This document shows, piece by piece, positions 19,412-28,443 of a DNA stretch of 64,000 nt. The notes beneath the pieces are model-generated. The model did no database searches, was not told the DNA's origin, and worked only from the letters and a program-made list of their open reading frames with translations. Origin of the DNA: an uncultured Faecalicatena sp. (GTDB taxonomy: Bacteria > Bacillota > Clostridia > Lachnospirales > Lachnospiraceae); contig CAOKHZ010000002.1 of assembly GCA_948468385.1 (NCBI GenBank), forward strand, positions 62,001-126,000, read 5' to 3'. The position numbers were made by a program, and so were the translations under genes. The first letter of the stretch is position 1. Every line of letters begins with the position of its first letter.

Positions 19412-20794
19412 ATGAGAGATGACAACAAGACCGAATTATTTGAGCAAATGCCCATTCCGAAGGCGGTACTGCAACTATCCATACCGACCATCATGGGAAC
19501 GTTGGTGATGGTGCTGTACAACCTGGCGGACACGTATTTCGTTGGGATGTTAAACGACCCGATTCAAAACGCGGCGGTGACGTTGGCCGCACCGGTGCTT
19601 TTGGCGTTCAACGCGGTCAACAACTTGTTTGGCGTGGGCGGTTCGAGCATGATGAGCCGGGCGCTGGGGCGCAAGGATTACGAGACGGTCAGTAAAAGTT
19701 CTGCCTTCGTGTTTTACTGTTCCTTGGTGAGCGGGGTGGTGTTTTCACTGCTGAGCCTGATTTTTCACACGCCGCTCCTACATATGCTGGGGGCCGAGCC
19801 GGACACGATTGCGGCGACGAGCGAATACTTGAAGTGGACGGTGATTTGCGGGGCGGTTCCGGCCATCTTGAATGTCGTGATGGGATATCTGGTGCGCTCG
19901 GAAGGGGAGGCGATGCATGCGAGTATCGGGACGATGAGCGGGTGCTTGTTAAATATCGTGCTCGATCCGATTTTCATCCTTCCAAGGGGACTTGGCATGG
20001 GTGCCGCGGGCGCAGGATTGGCGACGTTTATTTCCAATTGCGTGGCGTGTTTGTACTTCTTGATTCTGATTTGGCATAAAAGGGGAAAAACCTATGTCTG
20101 CATCGACCCGCGCAAGTTCAGTATAAAAAAGCGCATCGTGTGCGAGGTGTTTGGCGTGGGAATCCCGGCCTCCATACAGAATTTGCTCAACGTGGTGGGT
20201 ATGACGATTCTCAACAATTTCATGGCTTCTTATGGGTCGGACGCGGTGGCGGCGATGGGCATCGCACAAAAAATCAACATGATTCCAATGTACGTGTCCA
20301 TGGGATTTTCACAAGGGATTATGCCGCTGATTAGTTATAATTATGCCAGCGGAAACCATAAGCGGATGAAAAAGGGATTTTTGTTTGCCGGAAGTATCAG
20401 CATCGGCTTTATCGTGGCCGTGGTAATCGGGTATTTCTTCGGGGCGGGCGTGTTGATTCGGATGTTTATGGACAACGAAGTCATCATTGCTTACGGGACG
20501 CGGTTTTTGCGCGCGTTTTGTCTGGGATTGCCGTTCCTTTGCATTGATTTTATGGCGGTCGGCGTGTTTCAGGCGGTCGGTATGGGAAAACATGCCTTGG
20601 TGTTTGCCGTTATGCGGAAACTCCTCTTGGAAATTCCGGCGATTTATATTTTGAATTACCTCATCCCGATGTACGGGCTGGCGTATTCCCAGTTTGCGGC
20701 GGAGCTTGTGCTGGCGGTGGCGGCGGTTATCGTGCTGGTTCGGTTTTTTGCAAAGCTGGAGAGGGATTCGAGACAGAAGAAAAAGGTGGCGTGA
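19412..20794 (+). CDS. MATE-family efflux transporter
   Basis: This 460-residue, 12-helix exporter belongs to the MATE family and probably expels drugs or metabolites by Na+ or H+ exchange. The N-terminus (IPKAVLQLSIPTIMGTLVMV, then YNLADTYFVGML) and the mirrored second half (GIPASIQNLLNVVGMTILNN) are typical. The start is set by AAGTGGAGTG, a weak ribosome site, just upstream. It stands alone, with a large hairpin-rich element after it. The substrate is not predictable. Confidence 0.92.
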   Translation: MRDDNKTELFEQMPIPKAVLQLSIPTIMGTLVMVLYNLADTYFVGMLNDPIQNAAVTLAAPVLLAFNAVNNLFGVGGSSMMSRALGRKDYETVSKSSAFVFYCSLVSGVVFSLLSLIFHTPLLHMLGAEPDTIAATSEYLKWTVICGAVPAILNVVMGYLVRSEGEAMHASIGTMSGCLLNIVLDPIFILPRGLGMGAAGAGLATFISNCVACLYFLILIWHKRGKTYVCIDPRKFSIKKRIVCEVFGVGIPASIQNLLNVVGMTILNNFMASYGSDAVAAMGIAQKINMIPMYVSMGFSQGIMPLISYNYASGNHKRMKKGFLFAGSISIGFIVAVVIGYFFGAGVLIRMFMDNEVIIAYGTRFLRAFCLGLPFLCIDFMAVGVFQAVGMGKHALVFAVMRKLLLEIPAIYILNYLIPMYGLAYSQFAAELVLAVAAVIVLVRFFAKLERDSRQKKKVA

Positions 20795-20815
20795 GGAAAC
20801 GTCATGGGAAATCGA

Positions 20816-20984
20816 CATACTTCCTTTGGGTGCCCGTGTGCATAAAAAGACGACCATGTAAGAATACATGGCCGACTGCAGTTGGTGCAAGAGTCCGGCG
20901 TGGCCGGACTCTTTTTCTTGTGTATTATACTCACGGCCGATGAAATCTGCCGTGAGTATCGCGTCAGCCGCATAAGGAAGTATG
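20816..20984. repeat. Long palindromic intergenic element with terminator hairpin
   Basis: CATACTTCCTT (20816-20826) is a perfect complement of AAGGAAGTATG (20974-20984), enclosing several hairpins. One, GAGTCCGGC (20891-20899) with GCCGGACTC (20903-20911) followed by TTTTT, is a good terminator for the MATE gene. A near-identical hairpin lies at 31128-31147. It lies in a convergent gap. Confidence 0.65.
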
Positions 20985-21002
20985 CCTTTGTGGAGAGGGA
21001 GT

Positions 21003-21557
21003 TTAATCAATCGCTATGTTGGAGAAATCAATTTCCAAATCTTCGTAAATACCGGCACCTACCTTGTCTAAAAAGGAATAGTCCATCATTTCTCCGGTTT
21101 CAAAGTTATAAACCGTGATTAGATTGCGTTCATAATCTACAATCCAATACTCCCGGACTCCCGTCGCATGGTATTTGAATAATTTTTTGTTATAGTACAT
21201 AGACCTGCTTGACGGTGAAACCACTTCGATAATCCAGTCCGGGGTGCCGTTGCAGCCTTCGTCCGTCAGTTTGTCCTTGTTACATATGACGGAAATGTCG
21301 GGTTCGAGGTAAAGACTGTCATCGGCATGCAAGAATACGGCGAAGGGAGCGGGAAAAACCTCACAATCGCCCTTTTTGTCCCCAATATAATCCCTGATTT
21401 GGTAGGATAATTCCATGACGATTCGTTGGTGCCTCGTGCTTGGCGAGGCCATCATGTATAATTCACCGTCAATTAATTCTGCCCGTTGTCCATCCGGCAG
21501 ATTGTAAATGTCGTCCATCGTGTAGGATTCTGGTTGTCTTGCCACTGCCGCGCCCAT
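21003..21557 (-). CDS. Uma2-family putative endonuclease
   Basis: This 184-residue protein is of the Uma2 (DUF820) family, which has a PD-(D/E)XK nuclease fold. Visible motifs are RAELIDGELYMM, the Asp of LEPDISVIC, the Glu of PDWIIEVVSPSS, and the following Lys-rich helix (MYYNKKLFKYHATGVREYW), which gives the conserved Lys/Tyr signature. The start at 21557 is set by GGGAGGTTCACTT. Members are scattered in bacteria, often in multiple copies, with unclear roles. No partner gene is seen. Confidence 0.85.
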   Translation of the reverse strand: MGAAVARQPESYTMDDIYNLPDGQRAELIDGELYMMASPSTRHQRIVMELSYQIRDYIGDKKGDCEVFPAPFAVFLHADDSLYLEPDISVICNKDKLTDEGCNGTPDWIIEVVSPSSRSMYYNKKLFKYHATGVREYWIVDYERNLITVYNFETGEMMDYSFLDKVGAGIYEDLEIDFSNIAID

Positions 21558-21662
21558 AAGTGAACCTCCCATGATTTTGAATTTGTTGTCATTAGGCTGC
21601 ATTATTAGTATAACAATTTCCAAAAAGATTTCAAGTCTATTTCAGACATGCTTTTCAACGCG

Positions 21663-22169
21663 TCATAGGGTTCCCGCATTCTGTATGATTTTCTGCCCCG
21701 TTGGCAAAATGCGCAGGGCGAGGAGTCCAATCAGAATTCCGGTCACGCATCCGACGCACAGAAGCGGCGGGAGGTAATAAAAGATCTTGGCGTTTTCAAC
21801 GACGGCGGCTGCGATAAACAGCTGCCCGACGTTGTGCATGGATCCACCGAAAAGGCTCACCCCGACGACGGAAAATTTTTCGCTGCGTTTTAAAAGCAGC
21901 ATGGCGAAAAAGCTTACAAGCCCGCCTGCCAGGCTATAGAGGATGGACATGCCATTGCCAAACAGAAAGCCAATGAGGAAAATGCGCACGAGGGAAATGA
22001 GCAGCACTTCTTGTGGCTTTAACAAGTAAAGGCCGATGACGATGACGAGGTTTGCAATGCCTAACTTCATGCCGGGGAGTCCCAGGTTGATGGGAATCAG
22101 CGTTTCGATATAGCTAAAAATCATGGCCAGCGCGACTAAGAGTCCGCAGGCGGAAATCCTTTTACTCAT
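21663..22169 (-). CDS. Gx transporter family / Hpre_diP_synt_I membrane protein
   Basis: This 168-residue integral membrane protein has about five to six hydrophobic helices. The motif PGMKLGIANLVIVIGLY and the GGSMHNVGQL segment match the family annotated as heptaprenyl diphosphate synthase component I or Gx transporter (ECF S-component-like). It lies 37 bases after the NusG-domain-II gene. These two families occur together in Firmicutes and are also neighbours (as EetA/EetB) in flavin-based extracellular electron-transfer loci. The rest of that pathway is not seen here. Confidence 0.8.
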   Translation of the reverse strand: MSKRISACGLLVALAMIFSYIETLIPINLGLPGMKLGIANLVIVIGLYLLKPQEVLLISLVRIFLIGFLFGNGMSILYSLAGGLVSFFAMLLLKRSEKFSVVGVSLFGGSMHNVGQLFIAAAVVENAKIFYYLPPLLCVGCVTGILIGLLALRILPTGQKIIQNAGTL

Positions 22170-22206
22170 GTTTCATCCTTTCTTGCACGGTGATGGTGAT
22201 GGGAGT

Positions 22207-22581
22207 TTATCTTACCAGAAAATCATAGTCTTCTTCGTTTTGCTCATCTGCAGATTCAATTTCTACAATCAGTTTGTGCGGCAGGCAGACAATTGCCTCT
22301 TTTTCCGTGGAAATCTCACCTTGTCGTTTACAATACCCGTCCGGGCAGTCGGCTTCTGTCATGCTGACGCTCCCGTTTTCAATGTGGAGAACGTTATGGC
22401 CAAATTCGGTGTCAATTTCGATGTCCTGATTTTCGCTGAGTGAGTAGGTTCCGTATACTTTCTTATCCACGGTGACGGTGACGAAGTTTCCCCTCTCATT
22501 TCCCGAAACGAAAATAATGGCGGAAAGTAATCCGGCAAACAAGAAAATGAAGGCGGCGAGGATATAATCATTTTTCTTCAT
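22207..22581 (-). CDS. NusG domain II-containing exported/membrane protein
   Basis: This 124-residue protein has one N-terminal membrane anchor (ILAAFIFLFAGLLSAIIF, residues 6-25) and an extracytoplasmic NusG domain II fold (residues 35-120). Family marks are VTVDKKVYGTYSL, the Cys pair in ADCPDGYC, and IVCLPHKLIVEIE. The two Cys regions may form a disulfide or bind a cofactor. The start follows AAAGGAGCCGCC. It forms a two-gene unit with the Gx protein. Confidence 0.85.
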   Translation of the reverse strand: MKKNDYILAAFIFLFAGLLSAIIFVSGNERGNFVTVTVDKKVYGTYSLSENQDIEIDTEFGHNVLHIENGSVSMTEADCPDGYCKRQGEISTEKEAIVCLPHKLIVEIESADEQNEEDYDFLVR

Positions 22582-22791
22582 GGCGGCTCCTTTTATTTTT
22601 AATGGTATGATACACGCAAATTCAGTCACTATAGTAGCATTTTAAAAGAATCATGTCAAACGAAGCATGATATCAGAATTTTCAAGGAAATGTTTGTTTT
22701 ACCAATATTTTGTGTTTGCATGAAACGTTAAAATAAAGAGGAAGCTACTGTATTGGCGTTTTGGGAACGTATTTGAAAGGATGAACGAAAG

Positions 22792-24423
22792 ATGCAGGTA
22801 CTGTTTGTCGGAGTGGATGAGGAAAGCCGTAAGGAACTTGTGAGGGAAATGCAGGGGACGCTGTCAGGGACGATTGCCGACGATGACGGGAGTGGTAAAG
22901 AAATGGATACATGCGATTGCATGCTTGATGGGCGGGACGTGCTAATCGATATGCATGGGCATGGTGGAGAGGCCGTGCATGTTCGATGCGTCAAAAATGA
23001 ATTCGAAGCATTCTCGTGTTTGGAGGCGGGAAAATATGACCTTTTGTTTTTGGAGGCTTCCGATACGGCATCAATTGTTGGATTGGTGGAAAAAACACGG
23101 GGTTTGCAAAAAAACTGCCATGTGATTTTTATAAGTGCCTTTCAGGACTTTGATTTGGCCGTGGCGGGCATGAAATCTGGCGTTGAGGGATATCTGGTAA
23201 AGCCGGTTCGGAGGGAAGAAATCCGGGCACTCCTATTAAAAATTATGGATGAAATGGAGAGGGAAAAGGTCAACGAGAAGAATCGTGTCATGGTAGAAGA
23301 GTATGAAAAATACCAAGTGATTAAACATATTATTCAGAAAAAGTTGACGAATCCAAAAGCGATCCGGAGTTTTTTGTCATTTCAGTGTGATATGGGAGAC
23401 ATTCGGGCGTTAATCGGATGTGTGATGCGGGATGACATAGTCGGATATAGCCTGGATACGGAGGACGAGTTGCGGGACATTTGCCTGCAAAATATAGAAA
23501 AATATCTTGCCGGATATAAGTATTTTATATTTCTAATGGGAGGAACGGAGGCATTTCTATTAATCAATGTGGCTGATTCTGCGCTTTTAATGTATCATTT
23601 GCAGGTACGGCTTATTAGGATGCTTGAGGCAATCAACCGCGCGAGCGTGCGGGGAAGTGTGTCGGCGGGCGTGGGAAGAATGGGATATTTAAAGGACATT
23701 CCCAAGATATATGGGGAAGCGGAAAAGGCGCTGGAGTACAAGTATTGTTATGGGACGGGCAGATGCCTGGATTATAAGACGTGTGTTGAGTCGGAAGAAC
23801 AAAGGCAAGGGTTTTCAGGAGAGAACTTGAATAAAAGGATTCAGGCCATCATGGAAACGGGGGACGAAAAGGAATTAGAAAAGGAAATTGACCGTTGTAA
23901 GCGGGAGTTGTTCGGGATACGCAAGGAACGGGTGCAGGAAATCCTTTTGGGGAATCTGGTTCTGGTGGCGAACGGAAACGAAGGTTTTCGGCAGTCAATT
24001 CTGGAAATTGACAGATTTGAGGAAGCCATTTTGTGTTGGGGAGAAATTTTGTTTGACGTTTTGCGGGGGAAAAAGGAAAAGCAAGCGTATGGCGTTTTGG
24101 TGGGAAGGGGGATTTCTTATATCAGAGAGCACTATAGAGAGCAGTTTACCGTGGAAGAACTGTCAAGATATTTGGGAATTTCCGCCGGGCATTTCAGCAG
24201 GATTTTCAAAAGTGAGACGGGTATGAACTTTGTGAAATATGTCAATCAATATCGTGTTGACAAGGCGGAAGAATTGATTCGTGAAACGGATTATAAGTTG
24301 TACGAGGTCGCCGAGAGAACGGGATTTTTGGACTATGGTTATTTTACACGGACCTTTCGTAAAATAAAAGGGATTTCACCGTCGGAAATTCGTAAGGCAA
24401 ACAGCTTTGGGGGCATGGATTGA
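22792..24423 (+). CDS. AraC-type response regulator with degenerate receiver
   Basis: This 543-residue YesN-like protein has a receiver-like N-terminus (1-165), a long middle region (165-420) and an AraC DNA-binding C-terminus (435-540). The DNA-binding part shows LGISAGHFSRIFKSETGMNF and GFLDYGYFTRTFRKIKGISP. The receiver is unusual. About 60 extra residues lie after the first strand, and the position of the phospho-accepting Asp reads Glu (YDLLFLEASD), while the Ser/Ala switch (FISAF) and Lys (YLVKPV) remain. No histidine kinase is adjacent. It precedes the GPH symporter at 24564 and probably controls it. Confidence 0.85.
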   Translation: MQVLFVGVDEESRKELVREMQGTLSGTIADDDGSGKEMDTCDCMLDGRDVLIDMHGHGGEAVHVRCVKNEFEAFSCLEAGKYDLLFLEASDTASIVGLVEKTRGLQKNCHVIFISAFQDFDLAVAGMKSGVEGYLVKPVRREEIRALLLKIMDEMEREKVNEKNRVMVEEYEKYQVIKHIIQKKLTNPKAIRSFLSFQCDMGDIRALIGCVMRDDIVGYSLDTEDELRDICLQNIEKYLAGYKYFIFLMGGTEAFLLINVADSALLMYHLQVRLIRMLEAINRASVRGSVSAGVGRMGYLKDIPKIYGEAEKALEYKYCYGTGRCLDYKTCVESEEQRQGFSGENLNKRIQAIMETGDEKELEKEIDRCKRELFGIRKERVQEILLGNLVLVANGNEGFRQSILEIDRFEEAILCWGEILFDVLRGKKEKQAYGVLVGRGISYIREHYREQFTVEELSRYLGISAGHFSRIFKSETGMNFVKYVNQYRVDKAEELIRETDYKLYEVAERTGFLDYGYFTRTFRKIKGISPSEIRKANSFGGMD

Positions 24424-24563
24424 GTCATGCGGGGAGACAGACGCCTACCGCAGAAATTTCTAGGAAATGTTCGTTTTCTTCATGTGTTTTTTACTTGTAT
24501 AAGTCTAAAATGAAAGTAAGCCACATATGACGGGGGCAAAAACATGAGGAGGATGAAAGAAGA

Positions 24564-25961
24564 ATGGACGAAAAGAAACAATTGAAAATGCCGGTGGAAA
24601 TGACTTATGGAACCGGTGACAGAAAGTATTTGACGATGTTTGGCAAGATTGGCTACGGAATCGGGGATAGCGCATGGTGCTGTATCAGTTGTCTGATATC
24701 CAGTTTTATGCTGATTTACCTAACGGATGTCGCAGGGTTGAACGCGGCAATCGTCGGCACGTTGATGATGGTGGCGAGGCTGTTTGACGGGGTGTCGGAC
24801 GTGATATTCGGACGTATTCTTGACAAGACGAATACGAAGATGGGGAAAGCGAGGCCGTGGATGTTTGGTTCCATTTTCGGAGCTGCCATCTCGCTGGTCG
24901 CGGTGTTTGCCATTCCGACAAGTTGGGGGAGTACCGCGCAGTATACATATTTCTTTATTTTTTATATGTTGTCGAACACGGTTTTTTACACCAGCGGTTA
25001 TATTTCTTATTCCACGTTGATGTCTTTGATTACGAAGAATAACAAAGAGCAGGTGCAGATTACGGGATATCGGACGATTGCGGGCAATTTGTCATACATG
25101 ATCATGGGCTCTGTCACACTAGGTGCTGCCGCGGCGTTGGGCGGCGGATTAAACGGTTGGAGAAATTTGGCAATCATTTATGGCATATTGGCAATCGTGA
25201 TTAACACGATTTCTGTATTCTCGGTGAAAGAATTGCCAGAGGAAGAAGTGGCAGGTGGAGCGGATGTAAAAAGTCAGGCTACAAAAGACAATCTGAAAAC
25301 GGTGCTTCCCGCAGTATTGAAGTGCAAATATTTTTATCTGATTTTAGGAGCGATGGTTCTTTGCTATAGTTTTGCAACGATTTTTCAGACGTCAGCGGCC
25401 TATTATGCGACTTACGTGTTAGGCAATCCGGATTTGTTAAGCACCTTGGTGATTGTAAACTATGGTGTAACGATGGCGTGTGCATTTTTTGTACCGTTGG
25501 TGGTTAAGAAAATGGACGTGTGGAAGGTGAACCTGACTGGCATGGGAATCGCGCTTGTCGGACGCTTATTGTGCGCGGGAGGCGGAACGGCGGGCATGTT
25601 AGGGATTATTTTGTCGGGAATCGCCGTGGCGACGATAGGGACGGCGGTATTTCAGACGACATCCTATCCGTTAATGGCTTCCACGGCGGAGTACATTCGC
25701 AGGAAAAGTGACGTGAGCGTTGGTGGAGTCGTGTTCTCTTGTTCTTCGATGGGCATCAAAGTCGGGTCAGGGCTGGGAAGCGCAATCTGCGGTATCTTGT
25801 TAAATATTGGCGGGTATGTGGCGAATGCGGCCGAGCAGCCGGCTTCCGCAATCGGGATGCTCAAATTCATGTTTTTGTGGTTCCCGGTATTGATTACCGT
25901 GGGATTGATTGTGCTTTTGTACTTTATGGACGTGGACAAGGCGCTGGAGAAGAAGGAATAA
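24564..25961 (+). CDS. GPH-family sugar:cation symporter
   Basis: This 465-residue, 12-helix transporter of the GPH/MelB family shows ARLFDGVSDVIFGRILDK near residue 75 and MGKARPWM in the cytoplasmic loop, both typical. The start follows GAGGAGG. The esterase gene begins 16 bases after its stop, so the two are co-transcribed. The likely substrate is an acylated or plant-derived glycoside or oligosaccharide whose ester group is removed after import; this is inference from the pairing. Confidence 0.9.
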   Translation: MDEKKQLKMPVEMTYGTGDRKYLTMFGKIGYGIGDSAWCCISCLISSFMLIYLTDVAGLNAAIVGTLMMVARLFDGVSDVIFGRILDKTNTKMGKARPWMFGSIFGAAISLVAVFAIPTSWGSTAQYTYFFIFYMLSNTVFYTSGYISYSTLMSLITKNNKEQVQITGYRTIAGNLSYMIMGSVTLGAAAALGGGLNGWRNLAIIYGILAIVINTISVFSVKELPEEEVAGGADVKSQATKDNLKTVLPAVLKCKYFYLILGAMVLCYSFATIFQTSAAYYATYVLGNPDLLSTLVIVNYGVTMACAFFVPLVVKKMDVWKVNLTGMGIALVGRLLCAGGGTAGMLGIILSGIAVATIGTAVFQTTSYPLMASTAEYIRRKSDVSVGGVVFSCSSMGIKVGSGLGSAICGILLNIGGYVANAAEQPASAIGMLKFMFLWFPVLITVGLIVLLYFMDVDKALEKKE

Positions 25962-25977
25962 GAAAGGACGATGACGA

Positions 25978-26856
25978 ATGAACGAGGGAAATCATTTGGT
26001 GGACGAGAAGGCATGGGAACTGGTAAATAGGATGCGTGAAGGGGATCAGAAAACGCTAGAAAACATGACGGCGTATCTGGGTGAGGAACATGCTCTGCCG
26101 ACGAGGGCGGGAAATGGCAAGGTTCTCGTATATCCTGCCAAAGCAGGAGCACCGGTATTTTTTAATATCCATGGCGGCGGCTTTGTGGCGGGAAAGGCGG
26201 AATCCGACGCGGAATTTTGTGCCAGATTGCACGAGGTGATGGGCATCTGGGTAATCAACATGGAGTACCGGTTGGCACCGGAATACCTTTGCCCGGCTGA
26301 CAAGGAAGATATTTACGACATGTTGGTGTATCTTTATGGGGACGAGGAAGAATTTCCATTTGACAGAAGCCGGATGTTCATCGGGGGACACAGTGCCGGT
26401 GCGAACATTGCGACGACTGTGGGCAAGATGCTGAAGGACGAGGGAAAATCGTGGTTTCTGGCACAAGTATTAAATTGTCCGCCACTGGATTTCGCGACAC
26501 CCCCGAGGGAGAAGTATTATGGGGAAGGGGCGGTAGCACCGGAGGCGGCGGACGTGTTCACGATTTGCTATTGCGCGGATAAGATTGGTTTGAAGGACGA
26601 GCGCATATCGCCGTACTATCTGCCGGAGGAAGAATTGGCAGGAATGCCGGATGCGTTGGTCATCAGCGCGGAGTGCGACTCTTTGCGGGACGAGGCGGAA
26701 AACTACGCCAGAAGCTTAATGCGGGCGGGAGTCGAGGTGACCGGAAAACGGTTTCCAAGGAAATGCCACGCCTTTGCCGGGAGTGACAAAGAGGGGCAGG
26801 ATTATATTTTTTCCTATTTGAGAAGGAAGCTGATGGAATACGAGGGAAAACTATAA
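25978..26856 (+). CDS. Alpha/beta-hydrolase, acetyl-esterase (HSL) family
   Basis: This is a 292-residue cytoplasmic esterase. The HSL-type oxyanion motif NIHGGGFVAG is near residue 62 and the nucleophile elbow is IGGHSAGAN near residue 138. The Asp (ECDSLRDEAE) and His (KCHAFAG) of the triad are also present. It follows the GPH symporter by 16 bases and ends at a strong terminator, so it is the last gene of that unit. It probably removes acetyl or aryl esters from imported substrates. Confidence 0.88.
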   Translation: MNEGNHLVDEKAWELVNRMREGDQKTLENMTAYLGEEHALPTRAGNGKVLVYPAKAGAPVFFNIHGGGFVAGKAESDAEFCARLHEVMGIWVINMEYRLAPEYLCPADKEDIYDMLVYLYGDEEEFPFDRSRMFIGGHSAGANIATTVGKMLKDEGKSWFLAQVLNCPPLDFATPPREKYYGEGAVAPEAADVFTICYCADKIGLKDERISPYYLPEEELAGMPDALVISAECDSLRDEAENYARSLMRAGVEVTGKRFPRKCHAFAGSDKEGQDYIFSYLRRKLMEYEGKL

Positions 26857-26867
26857 GGTAATGAAAA

Positions 26868-26912
26868 AACAAGGGCAACAAGAAAGTTCAAATTTCTTGT
26901 TGCCCTTGTTTT
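26868..26912 (+). terminator. Strong rho-independent terminator
   Basis: An 18-bp perfect stem (26868-26885 with 26893-26910) with a short loop is followed by T-rich sequence. Confidence 0.85.
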
Positions 26913-26983
26913 CGTCTTGTGATAATATTTTTTAGGGAATTAGCGATACTAATTCTTGCGGGATTGCGTCGCAAGATGGCGCA

Positions 26984-27030
26984 GGAATGTTTGGAAAAGA
27001 AATGTTTAGAAAAGAAATGTTTAGAAATGA
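26984..27030 (+). repeat. 15-bp tandem repeat in the chromate-transporter leader
   Basis: The unit AAATGTTTAGAAAAG is repeated almost three times just before the ribosome site. It is in frame with the gene and would encode repeats of MFRKE if translation began at 26987, but GAGAGGG before 27044 makes the later start more likely. ATTAG/CTAAT and TCTTGCG/CGCAAGA hairpins lie just upstream. Confidence 0.7.
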
Positions 27031-27043
27031 GAGGGATTTGTGT

Positions 27044-27703
27044 ATGAGTGAGTATTTGCAACTGTTTTTTACGTTTGCCAAGATTGGCGTGATGACGTTT
27101 GGCGGCGGTTACGCGATGCTGCCGATTTTGCAACGGGAGGTATGCGAGTCAAAAAAGTGGGCCGACGATTCGGAAATCATGGATTATTATGCCATCGGGC
27201 AATGTACGCCGGGCATCATCGCGGTCAACGTGGCGACCTTTATCGGAAACAAGCAAAAAGGGATATCGGGCGGCATCGTCGCGACGCTGGGCATGGTGTT
27301 CCCGTCGCTGGTGATCATCACGGTCATTGCGGCGGTGCTGCACAATTTTATGGACATCGTCTGGATCGGACACGCGTTTGCCGGGATTCGCGTCTGCGTC
27401 TGCGTGTTCATTTTGAACGCGGTGTTGAAACTATGGAAGTCGGCCGTGGTGGACGCATGGACGTTCGTCGTCTTCGCGCTCGTGTTCGTCGGTTCCATCT
27501 TTATGGATTTGTCGCCGGTCTTGTACGTGATTGTGGCGGGCATCGTGGGTATCGCGCTTTCCATGCTGGGAGTGCGCAAGGAAAAACCGGAGAAAGGTGC
27601 GACGAAGGCCGGGGAAGCTTCAGGAAGTGGCGAGGCGACGAAGGCCGGGGGCACGACCGACGAGAGTGACAAATTGAAGAAGGACGGAGGGATGGGGAAA
27701 TGA
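27044..27703 (+). CDS. Chromate transporter, half-size subunit 1
   Basis: This 219-residue membrane protein of the CHR family has about six helices. The family start FFTFAKIGVMTFGGGYAMLP and the motif PGIIAVNVATFIG are clear. Short CHR proteins work as pairs of opposite-oriented halves. This one overlaps the second by four bases. The last ~35 residues form a polar, Gly/Thr/Glu/Lys-rich tail. The substrate may be chromate or another oxyanion such as sulfate; this is not settled for gut anaerobes. Confidence 0.88.
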   Translation: MSEYLQLFFTFAKIGVMTFGGGYAMLPILQREVCESKKWADDSEIMDYYAIGQCTPGIIAVNVATFIGNKQKGISGGIVATLGMVFPSLVIITVIAAVLHNFMDIVWIGHAFAGIRVCVCVFILNAVLKLWKSAVVDAWTFVVFALVFVGSIFMDLSPVLYVIVAGIVGIALSMLGVRKEKPEKGATKAGEASGSGEATKAGGTTDESDKLKKDGGMGK

Positions 27704-28293
27704 TTTATCTTCGATTATTTATAGAATTTTTTAAGACGGGGCTGTTCAGCGTTGGCGGCGGGATGGCGACGATTCCTTTCCTGCAGGACATGTCGCAGGC
27801 CACGGGATGGTTTACTTCCGCGCAGCTTGCGGACATGATCGCGGTGGCGGAGAGTACGCCGGGGCCGTTGGGCGTAAACACGGCGACCTATGTCGGATTT
27901 ACCGCCGGGATGGAGGCGCATGGAATGCTTGGGGGAATTTTTGGCGCGGTGGTTGCCACGTTGGGGTTGGTGACGCCGTCCATCATCGTGATCATCGTCA
28001 TAGCCTATTTTTTGGATAAATTTCGCAAAAGTCGTTACGTGGACGGAGCCTTTTATGGACTGCGGCCTGCTTCCGTGGGGCTGATCGGGGCGGCGGGGGT
28101 CGGCATCGTGCTGATGTCGGTGTTCCAGATTGACACGATATTTGAATTTGCCAATGCTCATTTGGAAATAAAACATTTGCTGTTGGCGGTGGTGATTCTG
28201 GTGCTGACGAATTGGGTGCCGAAGGTGAAAAAGCTCCATCCGATTTATTTTATCCTGCTTTCGGCCGTGGCCGGTGCCATATTTCAATTTTGA
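27700..28293 (+). CDS. Chromate transporter, half-size subunit 2
   Basis: This is the second CHR half-transporter, 197 residues and about six helices. It begins FFKTGLFSVGGGMATIPFLQ and carries AESTPGPLGVNTATYVG, the counterpart of the motif in the first subunit. ATGA overlap couples it to the first gene. The pair together equals one full-length ChrA. No chromate-response regulator is nearby. Confidence 0.88.
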   Translation: MIYLRLFIEFFKTGLFSVGGGMATIPFLQDMSQATGWFTSAQLADMIAVAESTPGPLGVNTATYVGFTAGMEAHGMLGGIFGAVVATLGLVTPSIIVIIVIAYFLDKFRKSRYVDGAFYGLRPASVGLIGAAGVGIVLMSVFQIDTIFEFANAHLEIKHLLLAVVILVLTNWVPKVKKLHPIYFILLSAVAGAIFQF

Positions 28294-28354
28294 CCGAAAG
28301 CGACTTGATGGGGATTAGGCTGTTGAAAATGGAGAAACTCAAATGACAAAAGTA

Positions 28355-28383
28355 TTGTAATACATCGCAAAATCAGGTATACT
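28355..28383 (+). promoter_or_regulatory. Putative promoter of the ROK kinase gene
   Basis: TTGTAA (28355-28360) and TATACT (28378-28383) are separated by 17 bases and lie 60 bases before the start. Confidence 0.55.
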
Positions 28384-28443
28384 TATTGAAAAGAAAATCA
28401 GACTTACATCCATGGGGTGGGTTGAAAGAGGAGGCAGTTTTTC

